64,000 bases of DNA from Ustilaginoidea virens (GCF_000687475.1 NC_057318.1:5146001-5210000); one strand, 5' to 3'; shown: positions 22,031 to 34,804, counted from the first letter of the stretch. Numbers and translations are program-made. Notes: generated by a model from the letters alone, not told the origin.

Positions 22031-23459
22031 TCAAGCGCTGGCGTATTGCTTGTTGAAAGCGCGGCCGATGACCATGCGTCTGATTTCGGATGTGCCGGCG
22101 CCGATCTCGTATAACTTGGCGCTGTGGACATGGTTGGCAAATGAGTCAAAAACAATGGGAAAAAAAGGACAGACGAAAGCAAGAGGAAAAAGCAAGACAA
22201 GAGACAAAAGACAAAAAGACGTACTCTCGCAGCAGCCGCGATGCCGGCATCTCCTCCACGTAGCCCATGCCGCCCAGCAGCTGGATGCAGTCCAGGGCGC
22301 ACTCGGTCGCGCGCTCGGCGGCGTACAGGATGGCGCCGGCGCAGTCCTGGGTGCGGATGAGCCCCTGCTCGTCGACGGCCTTGGCCGTGGCGTAGGTGTA
22401 GGCCCGCGCGGCCTGCAGCTTGGTGTACATGTCGGCCAGCTTGCCCTGGACGAGCTGGTTGTGGGCGACGGGCGCGCCGAACTGGCGGCGCTGGTGGGCG
22501 TAGGGCAGGGCCACGTCGAGGGCGGCCTGCATGAGGCCCAGCGGGCCGGCCGACAGGACCAGGCGCTCGAGGTCCAGGCCCTGCATGAGGACGGCGACGC
22601 CGCCGTCGACCTGGCCCAGCACGGCGTCGTCGGGCACCAGGACGTTGTCAAAGGCCAGCTCGCCCGTGTTGCTGCCGCGCATGCCCATCTTGTCGAGCTT
22701 GCGGGCGCAGCGGAAGCCGGGGGTGCGGGCGTCGACGAGGAAGGCGGTGATGCCGCGCGCGCCGCGGGCCGGCTCCGTCTTGGCGTAGACGACGACGAGG
22801 TGCGCGTCGGGCCCGTTGGTGATCCACATCTTGGACCCGTTGAGCAGGTAGCCGCCGTCGACGCGGGTGGCCGACGTGCGCATGCCGACCACGTCGCTGC
22901 CGGCGCCGGCCTCGGACATGGCCAGCGCGCCCACGGCCCGCCCGGACACCAGGGCCGGCAGGTGGCGCCGCCGCTGCTCCGCCGTGCCGTTGAGCTGGAT
23001 CTGGTTGACGCACAGCTGCGAGTGGGCCGCGTAGCTGAGCCCGACGGACCCGGACGCCCGCGACAGCTCCTCCATGACGACGGCGTGCGCCTGGTAGCCC
23101 ATGCCGAGGCCGCCCACCTCCTCGTCGGCCGTCACGCCCAGCAGGCCCGCCTCGCCCAGCTTCTCCCACAGGTGGCTGGGGAAGGCGTTGGTCCGGTCCG
23201 TGCGCGCCGCCAGCTCCTCGGGCATCTCGCGCCGCGTGAAGTCCTGCACGCGCTCCCGCAGCTCCTCCAGGTCCTGGCTGGTGGGGGGCTCGAAGCCCAG
23301 CGGGTGGTGCGGGCGGTGCTTGCTGCGCGCGGCGGACGAGTGAGGCCGCGCGGGGGGGGACGTGAGCGAGACGACGGCCGCGGGCCGCAGCGGCCGACGA
23401 ACGGTCGGGCGAGCCGCCGCGGTGGCCAGAGCTCTCAGACCGACGACGGGCGTGGCCAT
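22031..23459 (-). CDS. ivdA: Isovaleryl-CoA dehydrogenase, mitochondrial
   Basis: Exons 23459-22225 and 22121-22031 on minus, 441 residues; the 103-bp intron (GTACGT..CCACAG) joins SRLLR to DAKLYEIGAGTSE in frame. This is the FAD enzyme that oxidises isovaleryl-CoA to 3-methylcrotonyl-CoA in leucine breakdown, passing electrons to ETF. Acyl-CoA dehydrogenase signatures are clear: MSEAGAGSDVVGM, KMWITNG, and GLDLERL with the catalytic glutamate at residue 298, the position specific to isovaleryl-CoA dehydrogenases. The family's C-terminal block is also present (AKLYEIGAGTSEIRRMVIGR). The start at MATPVVG has a good context (AGCATGG) and gives an Arg/Ser/Ala-rich presequence. The frame stays open upstream through a (GATGCT)13 array read as Ser-Ala repeats, which I regard as leader. 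It diverges from the MCCB gene. Confidence 0.95.
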
Positions 23460-24258
23460 GCTTGCGAACTGTTTGGATGCTGATGCTGATGCTGATGCTG
23501 ATGCTGATGCTGATGCTGATGCTGATGCTGATGCTGATGCTGATGCTGATGCTGTTGCAGCAGAGGACGCGGGCAGGCGGGATACAAAGTCAGCAGCACG
23601 CACGGCAAATACGCGTGCTCCTGTTGAGCACTGGCCAAGCAGGCGCGAGCGGACAAAGAGGCGCGAGGGGTTTCCGGCGAAGCGAGCAGGAGGGATGAAG
23701 GAACGAGGAAGGAACGAGGAAGGAATGAGGAAGGAATGAGGACCGAGGAATCAGAATCAGGTGCTGAAGCTAGCGCCGGATTGTCGCGGCACACGCCCGG
23801 CTGCACGCGGCTTGCTGCGGCCCGCAGCCCACGCCAACCGACTACGACAACGACAACGACACCGACACCGACACCGACACCAACGACTTGCTTGCCCTTC
23901 ACAAACATGGACGGACAAAGTCCCCCACGTTAATTTCCTCCTCGCATTTCCCTTCCTTCGCTTTGCATCCCCCCCGAGACACCAACCACGTCGAATCGAT
24001 TCGAGTGCTTCTGCAAAATTCAAGTCCGGCAGGTAAACCATCGGCTCTGCTACGTAACCCCCCCTCGCCTTGGCCTCGCCCTTTTTCACCAACATCAGCA
24101 GCCAAGACCAATTCGCCTCGGCTCTCATTCCCTCCCGACGTCATTCTTCTCAACCATCAATCACCCTTCCCCATGCGCGGCCTTGCGCTAACGCCTTCTC
24201 CCCCCCCCCCCCCCCCCAGCTCAGCCCAAACGCCCGCTTCGTCCGCAAAACAAAAACA
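23460..24258. promoter_or_regulatory. Shared divergent promoter of the leucine-catabolism gene pair
   Basis: This 799-bp space separates the start codons of isovaleryl-CoA dehydrogenase (-) and methylcrotonyl-CoA carboxylase beta (+). It holds the (GATGCT)13 array, a GGAACGAGGAA-type repeat (about 23698-23745), an ACGACA/ACACCG repeat (about 23846-23884), a C-run near 24201, and one CCAAT word at 24108-24112. CCAAT boxes bind the HAP/NF-Y complex in fungi; whether this one is used is unknown. Confidence 0.7.
23476..23553. repeat. (GATGCT)13 hexanucleotide array
   Basis: Thirteen perfect copies start 17 bp upstream of the isovaleryl-CoA dehydrogenase start codon. On the gene's strand the array is in frame with the start, without stops. 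Confidence 0.95.
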
Positions 24259-26297
24259 ATGTCGCTCGGTCCGTCGCCGTCGCGCCGGTGCCTCCTCCGC
24301 CTCGGCCGCCAAGCCCGCGCCGTCGCAACCCTCACGCCCCCTCACCAGGCTGCCGCCGTTTCCCGCCTCCAGAGCACCGTCGACCCCTCGTCCGACGAGT
24401 TCAAGGACAACCAGGCCCAGATGGCCGGCGTCATGGACCGCCTGGCCGAGCTGACGCGCAGGATCCAGCTCGGCGGCCCGGCCAAGGCGCGCGAGAAGCA
24501 CCTCGCCCGCAACAAGATGCTTCCCCGGCACCGCATCGCCGCCCTGATCGACCCCGGCACCACCTTTCTCGAGCTGTCGCCCATGGCGGGCTACCAGCTG
24601 TATCCCGAGGCCGAGGTGCCCGCGGGGGGCATCATCACCGGTGTGGGCGTCGTCGAGGGAGTTCGCTGCGTCATTGTCGCCAACGACAGCACCGTCAAGG
24701 GTGGGACGTACTATCCCATCACGGTCAAGAAGCATCTCCGGGCCCAGGCGGTCGCGCAGGAGAACAAGCTGCCGTATGTTGTTGCGCCTTGCCCACCCTC
24801 CCTCCATCCTCCCCTGGTGTCGCCCTTGTCCCCCGCAATGCCAATGTCCCGACGTGAGAGACGTGACGTGACGTGATGTGACGCTGAGCAGACGGCTGAA
24901 ACGCGCCCCCCGACCGGGCGTTTACAATATAGTTGCATCTACCTGGTTGACTCGGGAGGCGCCAATCTCCCCCATCAGTCCGACGTCTTCCCCGACCGCG
25001 ACCACTTCGGCCGCATCTTCTACAACCAGGCGCGCATGTCCGCCCAAGGCATTCCCCAAATCGCCGTCGTCATGGGCCCCTGCACCGCGGGAGGCGCCTA
25101 CGTCCCCGCCATGTCGGACGAGTCCATCATCGTCGGCGGCCAAGGCCACATCTTCCTCGCCGGCCCGCCCCTGGTCAAGGCCGCCACCGGAGAGGTCGTC
25201 AGCGCCGAGGACCTCGGCGGCGGCAAGATGCACTCGTCCGTGTCCGGCGTCACCGACTACCTGGCCGTCGACGACGCCCACGCCATCACGCTGGCCCGCC
25301 GCTCCGTCAGCAACCTCAACTGGCCCGCCGCCCCGGCCCCGGCCCCGGCCCCGGCCCCCGCGACCGCGACCGCGACCGCGACCGCGACCGCCGGCTCCTT
25401 TGCCGAGCCGCTCCACGACCCCGACGAGCTGCTGGGCATCGCCACCACCAACCTGCGCAAGCCCATCCCCATCCGCGACGTCATTGCCCGCGTCGTCGAC
25501 GGCTCCGAGTTCGCCGAGTTCAAGCGCGACTTTGGCACCACCCTCGTCACCGGCTTCGCCTCCATCTACGGCCACAAGGTCGGCATCGTCGCCAACGACG
25601 GCATCCTCTTCGCCTCGTCCGCCGTCAAGGGCGCCCACTTCATCCAGCTCTGCGCCCAGCGCGGCGTCCCCCTCGTCTTCCTGCAGAACATATCCGGCTT
25701 CATGGTCGGCACCGCCTCGGAGCGGGACGGCATCGCCAAGCACGGCGCCAAGCTCGTCACGGCCGTCGCCTGCGCCGACGTGCCCAAGTTCACCGTCGTC
25801 GTCGGCGGCTCCTACGGCGCCGGCAACTACGGCATGTGCGGCCGTGCCTACAGCCCTCGCTTTTTATGGATGTGGCCCAACGCCCGGGTCGGCGTCATGG
25901 GAAGCGAGCAGCTGGCTGCCGTCATGGAAACCGTTGGTCAAAAGGCTGATCCCGAGCTCAAGTCGCGCATCGACCGCGAAACCGAAGCCACCTTTTCCTC
26001 AGCAAGGTTATGGGTACGTCCTTTCTTTTCTTTTTTTTCTCTTCTTTTTTCTCCTCGTCTGTCCGACAACTCTTTCCTGCCCGGCAAAGAAGCGGTAGTG
26101 GACAATGGGCTAATGTTTCTCTTCTCTTCTTCTTCTTCTTCTTTTTTTTGCCGTGTGCGTCTCGTCTCGTACAGGACGATGGCATCATTCCGCCACAGCA
26201 CACCCGTCGCTACCTGGGCTTGGGGCTCCAGGCTGCCATGACGGGGCGAAACGAGGTCAGGGCTGGAGACTCCAAGTTTGGCGTTTTTAGAATGTAG
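24259..26297 (+). CDS. mccB: 3-methylcrotonyl-CoA carboxylase, beta (carboxyltransferase) subunit, mitochondrial
   Basis: Exons 24259-24773, 24933-26013 and 26175-26297, 572 residues; introns of 159 and 161 bp join ENKLP to [15 protein letters not shown] and SARLW to [12 protein letters not shown] in frame. The enzyme carboxylates 3-methylcrotonyl-CoA to 3-methylglutaconyl-CoA in leucine catabolism; this subunit transfers the carboxyl group from biotin on the alpha subunit. Seen: carboxyltransferase N-half ([17 protein letters not shown]), the [14 protein letters not shown] loop from residue 222, the C-half [17 protein letters not shown] and the FGVFRM C-terminus. The Arg-rich N-terminus fits a mitochondrial presequence. 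Unusual: residues 303-325 between the two halves are an Ala-Pro then Ala-Thr dipeptide run encoded by a GC-rich microsatellite. The biotin-carrying alpha subunit is not in the window. Confidence 0.95.
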
Positions 26298-26864
26298 CAC
26301 ACAGAAGCAGCCCGGTGCGGTACGGCTTCGGTACCCAGACGGCTTGCTTCACAAAGATGGAACGGACAGAACACGGTGGCCCCCGGCCTTTGTTGCCGTC
26401 AATCTAGAAAACCATTGTCATTGTAAATAATACTCCAAAGATATCCACATGCTGCAATAAACGTCTGCTGCCAGCAGCCACTACGCACAACATCCGGACG
26501 CGCAAGATTCGGCCCCAAAGTCATCACCACCAGCCATTGCGACAACAAGTCTACCGTCAAGCATCATTTTAAATCACCAGCCTCGTTCGTTCCCACGTCC
26601 TGACCACGACAATATCCGTCTTGTATTTACAGACTGCGAATTCGTACAAGATAGAGAGAGAAAAAAAAATTAAGTTATCCTTGTTAGACGCTTGGCCAAA
26701 TCTGCAGTTCAGAAGCAGGACAATCAAAATGGGCAAAATAAAGCCACAGGCTTGGAAATTCTTTGTGCCGACATCTCATCTTCCCTGCAAACTTCCTTTG
26801 GCCCTCAATTTCCACCGCCGCAGCCAAGCTGCGCCAAGTCCCAAGTACTTTCCTTCCAAAACTT
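26298..26864. other. Convergent 3' intergenic region
   Basis: About 570 bp between two converging stop codons. No gene or clear repeat is seen. Confidence 0.6.
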
Positions 26865-29584
26865 TCAGCTGGAAGTGCTTGATAAGCTGGTGCTCCTGGG
26901 CTCAGGCGTTTGCCACCCAATGGGACCATTCCCAACATTGATGGACAAATCAACCAGATTGACGGTGGTGCTATTTCCCAGATCCACCCTCGAAGCCTCT
27001 TGCTGCGAGACCTTGCTCCCTCGCTGTTTATCACCCTGTGCGGCTTTGCGGAACAATTGCTGCAGCTCGGCTTGCGCAGAGATAGCCTTGGCCGCTGTTT
27101 CCTCTTGCAGGATGTAAAGCATGGCAACACGAGCAAAATCAAGCTTCTCTTGGGTAACGATGAAGCTGCCCGCCGAAGGCACGTTCGTTGGGCTGGGCGA
27201 TCTCGTGTCAACAACAAGTGTCGACGGCAAAGTGGGCGGAACAGAGGTTGACGTGGGTGCTGAATTGAAAGTCGCTGGCTTTCCGAAATCGGAAATGGTC
27301 ATGGTCGTAGTAACACCAGCCACTTGGCTATTCTGGCCATCAAGTCCCCCAATTGTCACTGTAGTGCTAGGCTTCAGGGCAGGGGTAGACGAGGGCGAAA
27401 ACTGCTCAGCGTCCGAGACCAAGCTGTTCCGCTTGTCGGGTATATCTCGCACCTTCACCTTGTCTGCGTCTTGGCTTGAACCCGTAGCAAGACCGTCAAA
27501 GGTGACAAGGGCGTTTTGCGCCATACAGGATAGGCCAGCCGTATTGAATCGGGCTAGTATTGTCGTGCCTGACAGCGGTACGGAAAAGTTTCGATAGCCG
27601 TCGGCGAGAAGTCGAGGAATTGCGCGCCCGACCGTCACGTTGCTAATACTGGAACGGCCATCGGCAGACACCAAGTTGGTGAGTGTGCAGCCCGTGGCAG
27701 CGCCGTCTCCGCAAGTAGGCCCCGTAAATCCATTGGTACATATGCAGGCGCAAGCCTCTTGTGCCATCACATTGGTGCCCCCGTTTAAGCAAGTCAAAGT
27801 CTTCTGGCATTGCCCCAGATTCAGACCTTCCTTATCTTGCTGGCCCAGGTTTTTGAAAACGAAGAATTCCAGCGGAACGAGAATAGCGGCAACAATGAGA
27901 CATACGAGCAAGAAAACTAAAAGGACGAAAACCCACAGAGGGAGTCCGCAGACTCGACGTCTGGGTCTCACCCCCTTGCCGTCGCCTGCTGATTTTGAAC
28001 GATGGTGACGACCTTGACCAAGCCAAGAGTTGTTGCGGCTAGCGTTATTATTGCAAGGGGTATGCACGGGCGGGGGAAATGCCGCCAGCATGTCGGTCAA
28101 ACTAGTTCGGTGCCGGTCACCTGTTGGCAGGAGACCCAAGTCACGGGCTGGTCAGCACAATGAACGGGTCGATCAGTTGCGAGTCATTTCTCAAGGCGCT
28201 GCCGCAGGCTTGCTTGCTCACCTTTCTCATTCTGGAACCCCTCCAAAACATCGAGCCTACTCGCCGGCCGTTTGCCTTTGTCAATCATGGCCGCAAGTCG
28301 TGTGGCTCGGCGAATCAAATCAGGCAGACTCGTCAGGCTTCCTCTAGCTTCAGCCGCATGAATTGCATCAATGTCAAGTCGCGGTGGCCGTCCCATTGCC
28401 GAAAACCCAGTTTGCGGGCGGGGGTCTGCAAGGGCAATCGACTCTCTAGGGTCCGGTGAATATGCCGCAGCCGGGGCCTTCCTGACTGCAGTGGAGGAAT
28501 AAGAATCCTTATCCGTTGGCTTCCCATGGGATGTCTCTGGCTCTTTGATTGCAGGAATTGTTTCGGATGAGCTTGTCGCAGCACTGAGATATCCCGCATT
28601 ATCAGGCAAAGCAGGAAATGATGAAGGGTCATTTCTTGACTGATTGGCTTGAGCTGTTGACTTGGTGGTGATCAAAGAGGGCTTACCCGTCTTGCCCATA
28701 CTCGCACTTCGCACCAACTGGCTTTCATCTCCATATTCTTCAGACATGGATTCTCTGCTCTTCTCCGTTAGTGACTCTTCATAAAATGCATCGTTATAGC
28801 CGGGGCTGCTCAAATGGGGAGAGTCGCCTCCCCAAGTGGAAGGCATGGCCGTACTAGACGCGTACGATAAATGACATTTGGCGCGAGGATCCTCTTCCAG
28901 AATAGGAGAAACCAAGGATGCATTGGAATAGAATGAAGGCGCCCCCCTCCGACCAGACGGTGGAGGACACAAAACCGTGGTTTTCCGAATTGTCCCGGAA
29001 TCGGTGGCCGGAATCGGTGGCGGATAGTCTGGTGGCGCTCCCATTGGTGATGCTGCGTGTCGAGCCGAACCGTCCGACGGACCAGATGGTTTGTAACCTC
29101 CATTGCTCTCCTGGTGACTCATCGGTGTGTTTGCACGTGAGGTGAAGACTGGTGTCGGTTGCTGAGGCTTGGTCCGGTCTACAATAGACGGAATTCGGCT
29201 CTGGCTTGGTCTGGGAGGCCTCTGGGGTCTTTGTTGTTGAGACCAGGTTGCTGGAGACGGAGATGAATTAGGCGCTGCGATCATCGAGCTGCCGCTGGAT
29301 AGTGGCCATTGCGGCACTTGAGCTGGCCTGGAGATTTTTTGGCCAAATCTCTGGTCATAACCGGGGGGTATTTGACTATCCACGACTCTTAATGGCAGGG
29401 GATTTGGTAGATGCCGGGGCATCGGCGTAGGAACCGCGTCCAGGGAAGTTGATGGTGTTTGCGGTGAATGGATCGCGCGACCTTCTCTTGCCCGTGCCTC
29501 ACGAAGTTGTTCTCGAGCCCTGTTCATGGAGCCGGGTGTATTGTATGGTCGATCCATATCCCTGCCATTGTAAGCTCGACTCAT
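26865..29584 (-). CDS. Single-pass membrane protein with EGF-like motif
   Basis: Exons 29584-28222 and 28120-26865 on minus, about 872 residues. The 101-bp intron (GTGAGC..AACAG) joins GFQNEKG to DRHRTSLTDMLAAFPPP in frame. The first 500 residues are Pro/Ser-rich and presumably cytosolic, with conserved spots MNRAREQLREARAREGRA and LPDLIRRATRLAAMIDKGKR. One strongly hydrophobic helix lies near residues 513-537 (LPLWVFVLLVFLLVCLIVAA). It is followed by a Cys-rich EGF-like segment at about 559-592 (CLNGG..CACICTNGFTGPTC) and a long C-terminal region with N-glycosylation-type sites. This is a known architecture in filamentous ascomycetes; function unknown, perhaps cell surface. The start is uncertain: the frame is open a further 23 codons upstream to a CGCAG acceptor-like site, so another 5' exon may exist. 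Confidence 0.83.
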
Positions 29585-32500
29585 TTGACCTCGAGCAGAC
29601 CGCGAATCACCAGTTTCCGAGGAATAACAACTAGAACAATCGGCCACAGTCAAAAGCTGCGATACGTGAAGATGAAAGCTTCAATAGCGATGGACCAAAC
29701 TTAGGACCAAATGTCTTGCGTTTCCGAGATTAACAATTATGTTTCTTGTGCCCCACACTGCGTTGTCTGGTAGATTTAGTAGTCTGGTCAAATATGGTGC
29801 GGGATTTTTTGAGTTCACGTATTTTGCAGTCGGGAGAAATGGGACCAAGCCGGAAAACGAAGGAATTTTCGTCACATATGTCACACGTCACATGAGGACG
29901 AGAAGTCAGTATGATCAGCACAAGTGTGCAAAATAAGAAGCATATAAGAAAGGGAAAATCGAATGGACGTGTGCCGCGTTATCCGGAGAACAACGGCATG
30001 CAGTTCCTCTCTTGTCCCGAAAAGAAGGTAACGAAGCGAATGGGCGATAGTGAAAGCATGGGATGACAACCTGGCGGTATTGTTAGCCAACGGCATCGGG
30101 GTCCTTTAGAATGCCAATGACGGAGATGAACAGCCAAAACCCTAGCAATTAGGGACGCAGTGGCATCTTGGAGCAAAATATGTAGAGTCTACATAGTGTG
30201 CTGCGGTTGGAAGGTCGCTGAATTGACGGGGATCAAGGACCAGGTTTAAATACATACAGTGTCAGATCCCACCAGTTTGAATCACAGCAGAGACAAGGAT
30301 GCCGAGACCGAGTGGCCGAGTCAAATGTGCCAGCAAAGCTCACAGAGCCTGAAGAAATGGAAATGGAAGTCGCGTTGACCGAAGTCCCAGGAATTTAACA
30401 AGGGCAGAAAAGTTGGAGCCGATGGCTGCGGGAGAGAAAAACGACTCTGAAGCAACGGATTCTCGAAATCCGTCTTGAGAAAAGTCCAATGCTTTCTGAA
30501 TCACACAGCAGGGCCTCGGAAGGGTCCCGACCCCTTGTTGGGAGTCACCTCGAGCTGGTCCGTGTTTCAGATGCGGCGTTGGACGGATGAAGTAAGTCGA
30601 TAACACAGCTAAACGGTTCCGAGGGGGGTCAGCAAGCAGGAGCACCATGGATATACATCGTCACTGACGCAGACAGGTGCAACTTGAGGGAATAAGTCCT
30701 GCCACACGAGACTGAAAGCCCGAAAGGTTCGCTTGCGGACTCTTTGGATTTATGCAAACGCTTGCGATCAAGATTGTCGCGATATCAGCTTGACGACATC
30801 GGGGATAGACTTCTCACCTAAAACTGATAGATGGGTACTGCTTAGCCGAGGGGCATGGGGTGCGTCTCTTGGACAGCTGCTGTGCCTACGAGAGGGTTCG
30901 CAATACCGACCCGTGCGAACGGAAGAGGGAGAGATGAGGTAAGGTGAAAAGAATTCGAACATCCACTGGATGCTGGAAGGAACCTGACCTGCAAGCGAGG
31001 CAGTCGCAACAAGAAGTGACGAGGATGCAGAGAGGGGAAGCGCGACACCGTCCGCGCAGAAGAAAAACAAGACGAAAATAGGAAGGATGCAGTAAGAGTG
31101 AAGGTTGAAACGAAAGGGGGAAGTGCAGAAAGCAACGAAAAGAAAACGAGGGAGGATGGAGGGGAAAAAAAAAAAAAAGGATGACGAAAAGATAGGCTCC
31201 CGAGTATGAGGACGAACAAGCTTCAGCCCACGATTGCTAGAAGTGAGGTATTTCGCCCAATTGTGACTTGGTGGAGGAAATATTTGTATCAGACATGGAC
31301 GCCTGCAGTCCCTGCCAGGCACAGGCAGGCACGGCAGGGAAGTGGCACCACATTGGTCACGTACAGCAAGCAGGGGGGTGTTTGCCCCGTGCGAGACTTT
31401 TTACCACGCTAGGTACCCGGGAAGGTAGGAGTCGGGGACCATGCCTAGATGATAGGAGGTAGGTATGAGCATGATTCTCACGCCGTCGTGCATGGGTCGC
31501 GTGCATGGCGCTTGCCCAGGTGCTTGCCAGGTGCTTGCCAGGTGCTCCAAGATTTACATAGTCTCAGGGCTGCTCTGCAGCATGTACGTGCTCCACTCCA
31601 CTCTTGTTTTGATGAAGAGGGGAGAAGAAGCACTGCACTGCAATTTTTATAGACTTGAGCAATGCCGCCAGAGACATTGCTTTCATCTCGAGGATGTCCC
31701 AGGTTTTAATCTCTTGCCAGCGTATCCGCACTCGGTGCATGTCTACTTAGTAGGACCCAGGCCCCCTCCCTCTCCTCTCCTCTCCTCGCCCGACCCGCGT
31801 CCGGCATCTGGCCAAAGCTCGTTTCGGCTATCGCGCGAATTGGCATCGTCATGGGTCATGTGACGAGGCAATGGCACGGCGTGCAAGCAGCCAGCTTGTA
31901 GGAAAAAAGAGGCCGCTCGATGAAGGAGGGCTACGGAGGTTTGTCGTAACCGCCTTCTTCTCCCAAGGTGCTGGCACCTTCACTGACGGAAACTGTTGGA
32001 AATGAATAGTTTGACCAGAGTATCAGACCGGGCACCATCTGGGAAGACGAAACACTAGCGCCACGTTGATGCAGCACTGTAGGTATAAGCAGACGCGAAG
32101 CACCAGACAACACCCAAGCCTAGTGACACCTGTAACTGGCGTTGGTGCTGGTGATACGCCGTTGTCTGGAAGCCTACTCCGAGAAGTCCGTACCCCTGGC
32201 ACAATGACGCGCTGAAGCCCCTCTGGCAGAAGCAGCTACCTTGACATTGACTGTAGCTTGATAAGGTGCCGAGTCTCAGAGGACCGTTTTGTGCGGCTGA
32301 CTCGACGTGGAGGATGCAGACTTCAGCTTCAAGTGATACAAAGCAAAGCAAAGCAAAGCAAAGCACAGCACAGCAATGCAAGGCGACGCGACGCGACGCA
32401 CCACGCCATGCCATGCTGGCAACCCGGCACTGAGTTGATATACGCATGCTGCTCCGCTGAGCATGGCCACATACATGCATATTTCCTGAGCCATCACGCA

Positions 32501-33378
32501 TGCCGTCGTTTTCCTTGGCAGAAACGGCTCTATATAATGTCCGGCCACAACAGCAACGTTTAGGGTCCACGTACTCCGTACTCCAACCTCGGACCCGAGA
32601 GTCTTTTGGGCGGAAACTCGATTCGCGCCACCCGCTGTCTCGTACACGTGCGACGCGACACACCGCCGCAGGCCCTCTGCTGAGACTTGCTACAGTAGTG
32701 GTCTGGTTCGTTACCAGCTTCCGGGCTGTGCTGAATTCCACGTTGGTCTGTTCTCGGTCGGAACTCGCCCAAAAGGGGACATCAATTTGGTTTGCCTTTT
32801 GACTCCATAGCGCTGCCCCCTTGCCAATCTCCCCTCCAGTTGCCGCTTCAACCAACAACCCCAACAACATTTATGTTTGCAAGGAACCGCCCATCCCATC
32901 TCCAATCAGAATGACCCCTGGTCCGGCCTCGAGATTCATTTTATACCACGGAGAATTGTTGCATGATATAATTTCAGCACAGAAACATTGCCTGCACCAC
33001 GGCAGCATGTCGAGCAGGACCCATGTCTCATTCACGTTCGATTTGCGTGGTGGTCTGTGCAATCCGATTGGTCACGGCTTTCCAGCAGCTTCTCGGGGAT
33101 TCTGCTGTTTAATAAATGGGGACACGGAGCAAGCCGCGGTGTTTTAGATGCCGTCCAAGTACGGAGGAGTACTCTGTAGTAGAGCGGTGTTGGCGCCCGT
33201 ACGACGACTTGGCGCATGCCCACCACGAATGAACGGCTATTGTTCGACCGACGAGGCTTGGATGGGTCTGTTGATATCGTCAATGGAACGAGCAGCAAAC
33301 AGATGATGATTGTTTGTTTGGGTAGGGCAAGAAGCAGCAAACCGGGCTCAAGTACGGAGTACTCCGCACAGTCCCTGC

Positions 33379-33451
33379 AACAGCTGAGACTCTCTCTCTC
33401 TCTCTCTCTCTCATTCTCATTCTCTCTCATTCTCTCTCTCTCTCTTTTCTT
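33379..33451. repeat. (CT)n / CTCATT microsatellite
   Basis: CT dinucleotides interrupted by CATT words. Confidence 0.85.
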
Positions 33452-34773
33452 TTTTCCTTTTTCTTTTTCCAGGAATTATAATAGAAGAGTATGGAAGTGT
33501 ATCGGTCGCTTTTTGATTCGTCCCGTGAGCATGTATGCCTGTTCAAACTCCGTCTTGCAAGGAGCGTCATGTTTTCCCAGCATTGGCCCCAGTTGACACA
33601 CAGCCTTTGTGGGTTGTAGCTAACGCTGTTGGTCGAGAGGTAGGAGAAGCCCATGGCGTCTGGATTCTGGACAAAAAAAACTGGCAGCACCGTCCGTCAC
33701 GGCATGGAATTCCCCTCTCGTAGTCCGTACTCCGTGCATACTACGGAGTACGTTGCACCATGGCTGACATTGCGTGGCCCCCCGTGAGGAACATGGCACC
33801 ACGTCTTCTCCAGTCGCCCCTGGCGGTACGACAGCAAACGCGATTCTGGCCTGCCCAAGTGCGCGGATTCCGAAAAAACCACGCCGCCCTGTGCTCCAGC
33901 CTGGCCGTGACGAACGAGGGCCATCCGCGACAAGCCACGCCTCTTTGAAAGCCAGCTGCCGTGACGGGACCTGCCTGGACTCTCGGGCTGTCCCTCCTCC
34001 ATCTGGTACAGAGCACGCCAGCCAGCTGATGATGCTATTGCTGCCTTTGCCTGTTACCGCACCTTGCTGCCCAGTGCGCATGCTGTTTCATCCCCCCTCC
34101 CCCCCCCCTTCCCCTGGCAGGCAACCGCTCCTTGGCAAATCTCCCTCAACCCCAACCCGCCACCAACAGGCTCTCTCTCGAGCCCGTCCCGTGCTTCATG
34201 CTTCAAACGGCCCTGATGCTGTCGGCAGGGAGCAGCGGTACGGAACATACCAGACCCCATCTCGGCCATGTGCTGCCAGCTCTTGAACGACGCCTAAATT
34301 GAACGCGTAACCACGCAGCCCTCGATTGCTACATGGGCAGCACCTTTGCTCTTGAGCAGTAGTAACCTTTTTTTGTTTTCGCTGCTCCGAGCTTTTTTTT
34401 TTTTTTTTTTTGAAGTGGATGCAGTGTCGCGTCGTGATGAATGTTTACCCAGGTTGTGTGCTGTGCGACTTGCTGCGGGTAGTGCGTGCACACACGAAGC
34501 CCTCGAGACGTTGATGGTCCTTGGTCGCGGTAGCTGCATATTTTGAAATATATACATGCTACTCACACTTGATTTGAGATGACGGAGTCGCTTCGAGGCC
34601 ATTGAGCGGGCAAAAAGGCTCTTGACAAAAGTGTGGCGAGGATCTGCATGCTCCAAAATGCAGGCTGCGTGTTTTACTTGTTCGCCTAAATGCGCATCAT
34701 GGCGATAAATCCCTCCACCGCACGTATATCTCCACCGCACGTATATCTCCACCGCACGTGTCAACTATCAGTG

Positions 34774-34804
<31 letters not shown>

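Noticed and set aside
21969..23483. 504-codon open frame on plus
   Set aside because: Antisense shadow of the high-GC isovaleryl-CoA dehydrogenase gene.
18452..29584. Secondary-metabolite gene cluster
   Set aside because: An SDR gene and a membrane protein are near, but there is no PKS, NRPS, terpene synthase, P450 or transporter; IVD and MCCB are primary metabolism.
32055..32870. 271-codon open frame on minus
   Set aside because: Crosses AAAGC repeats, lacks any familiar motif and shows no supporting gene structure.
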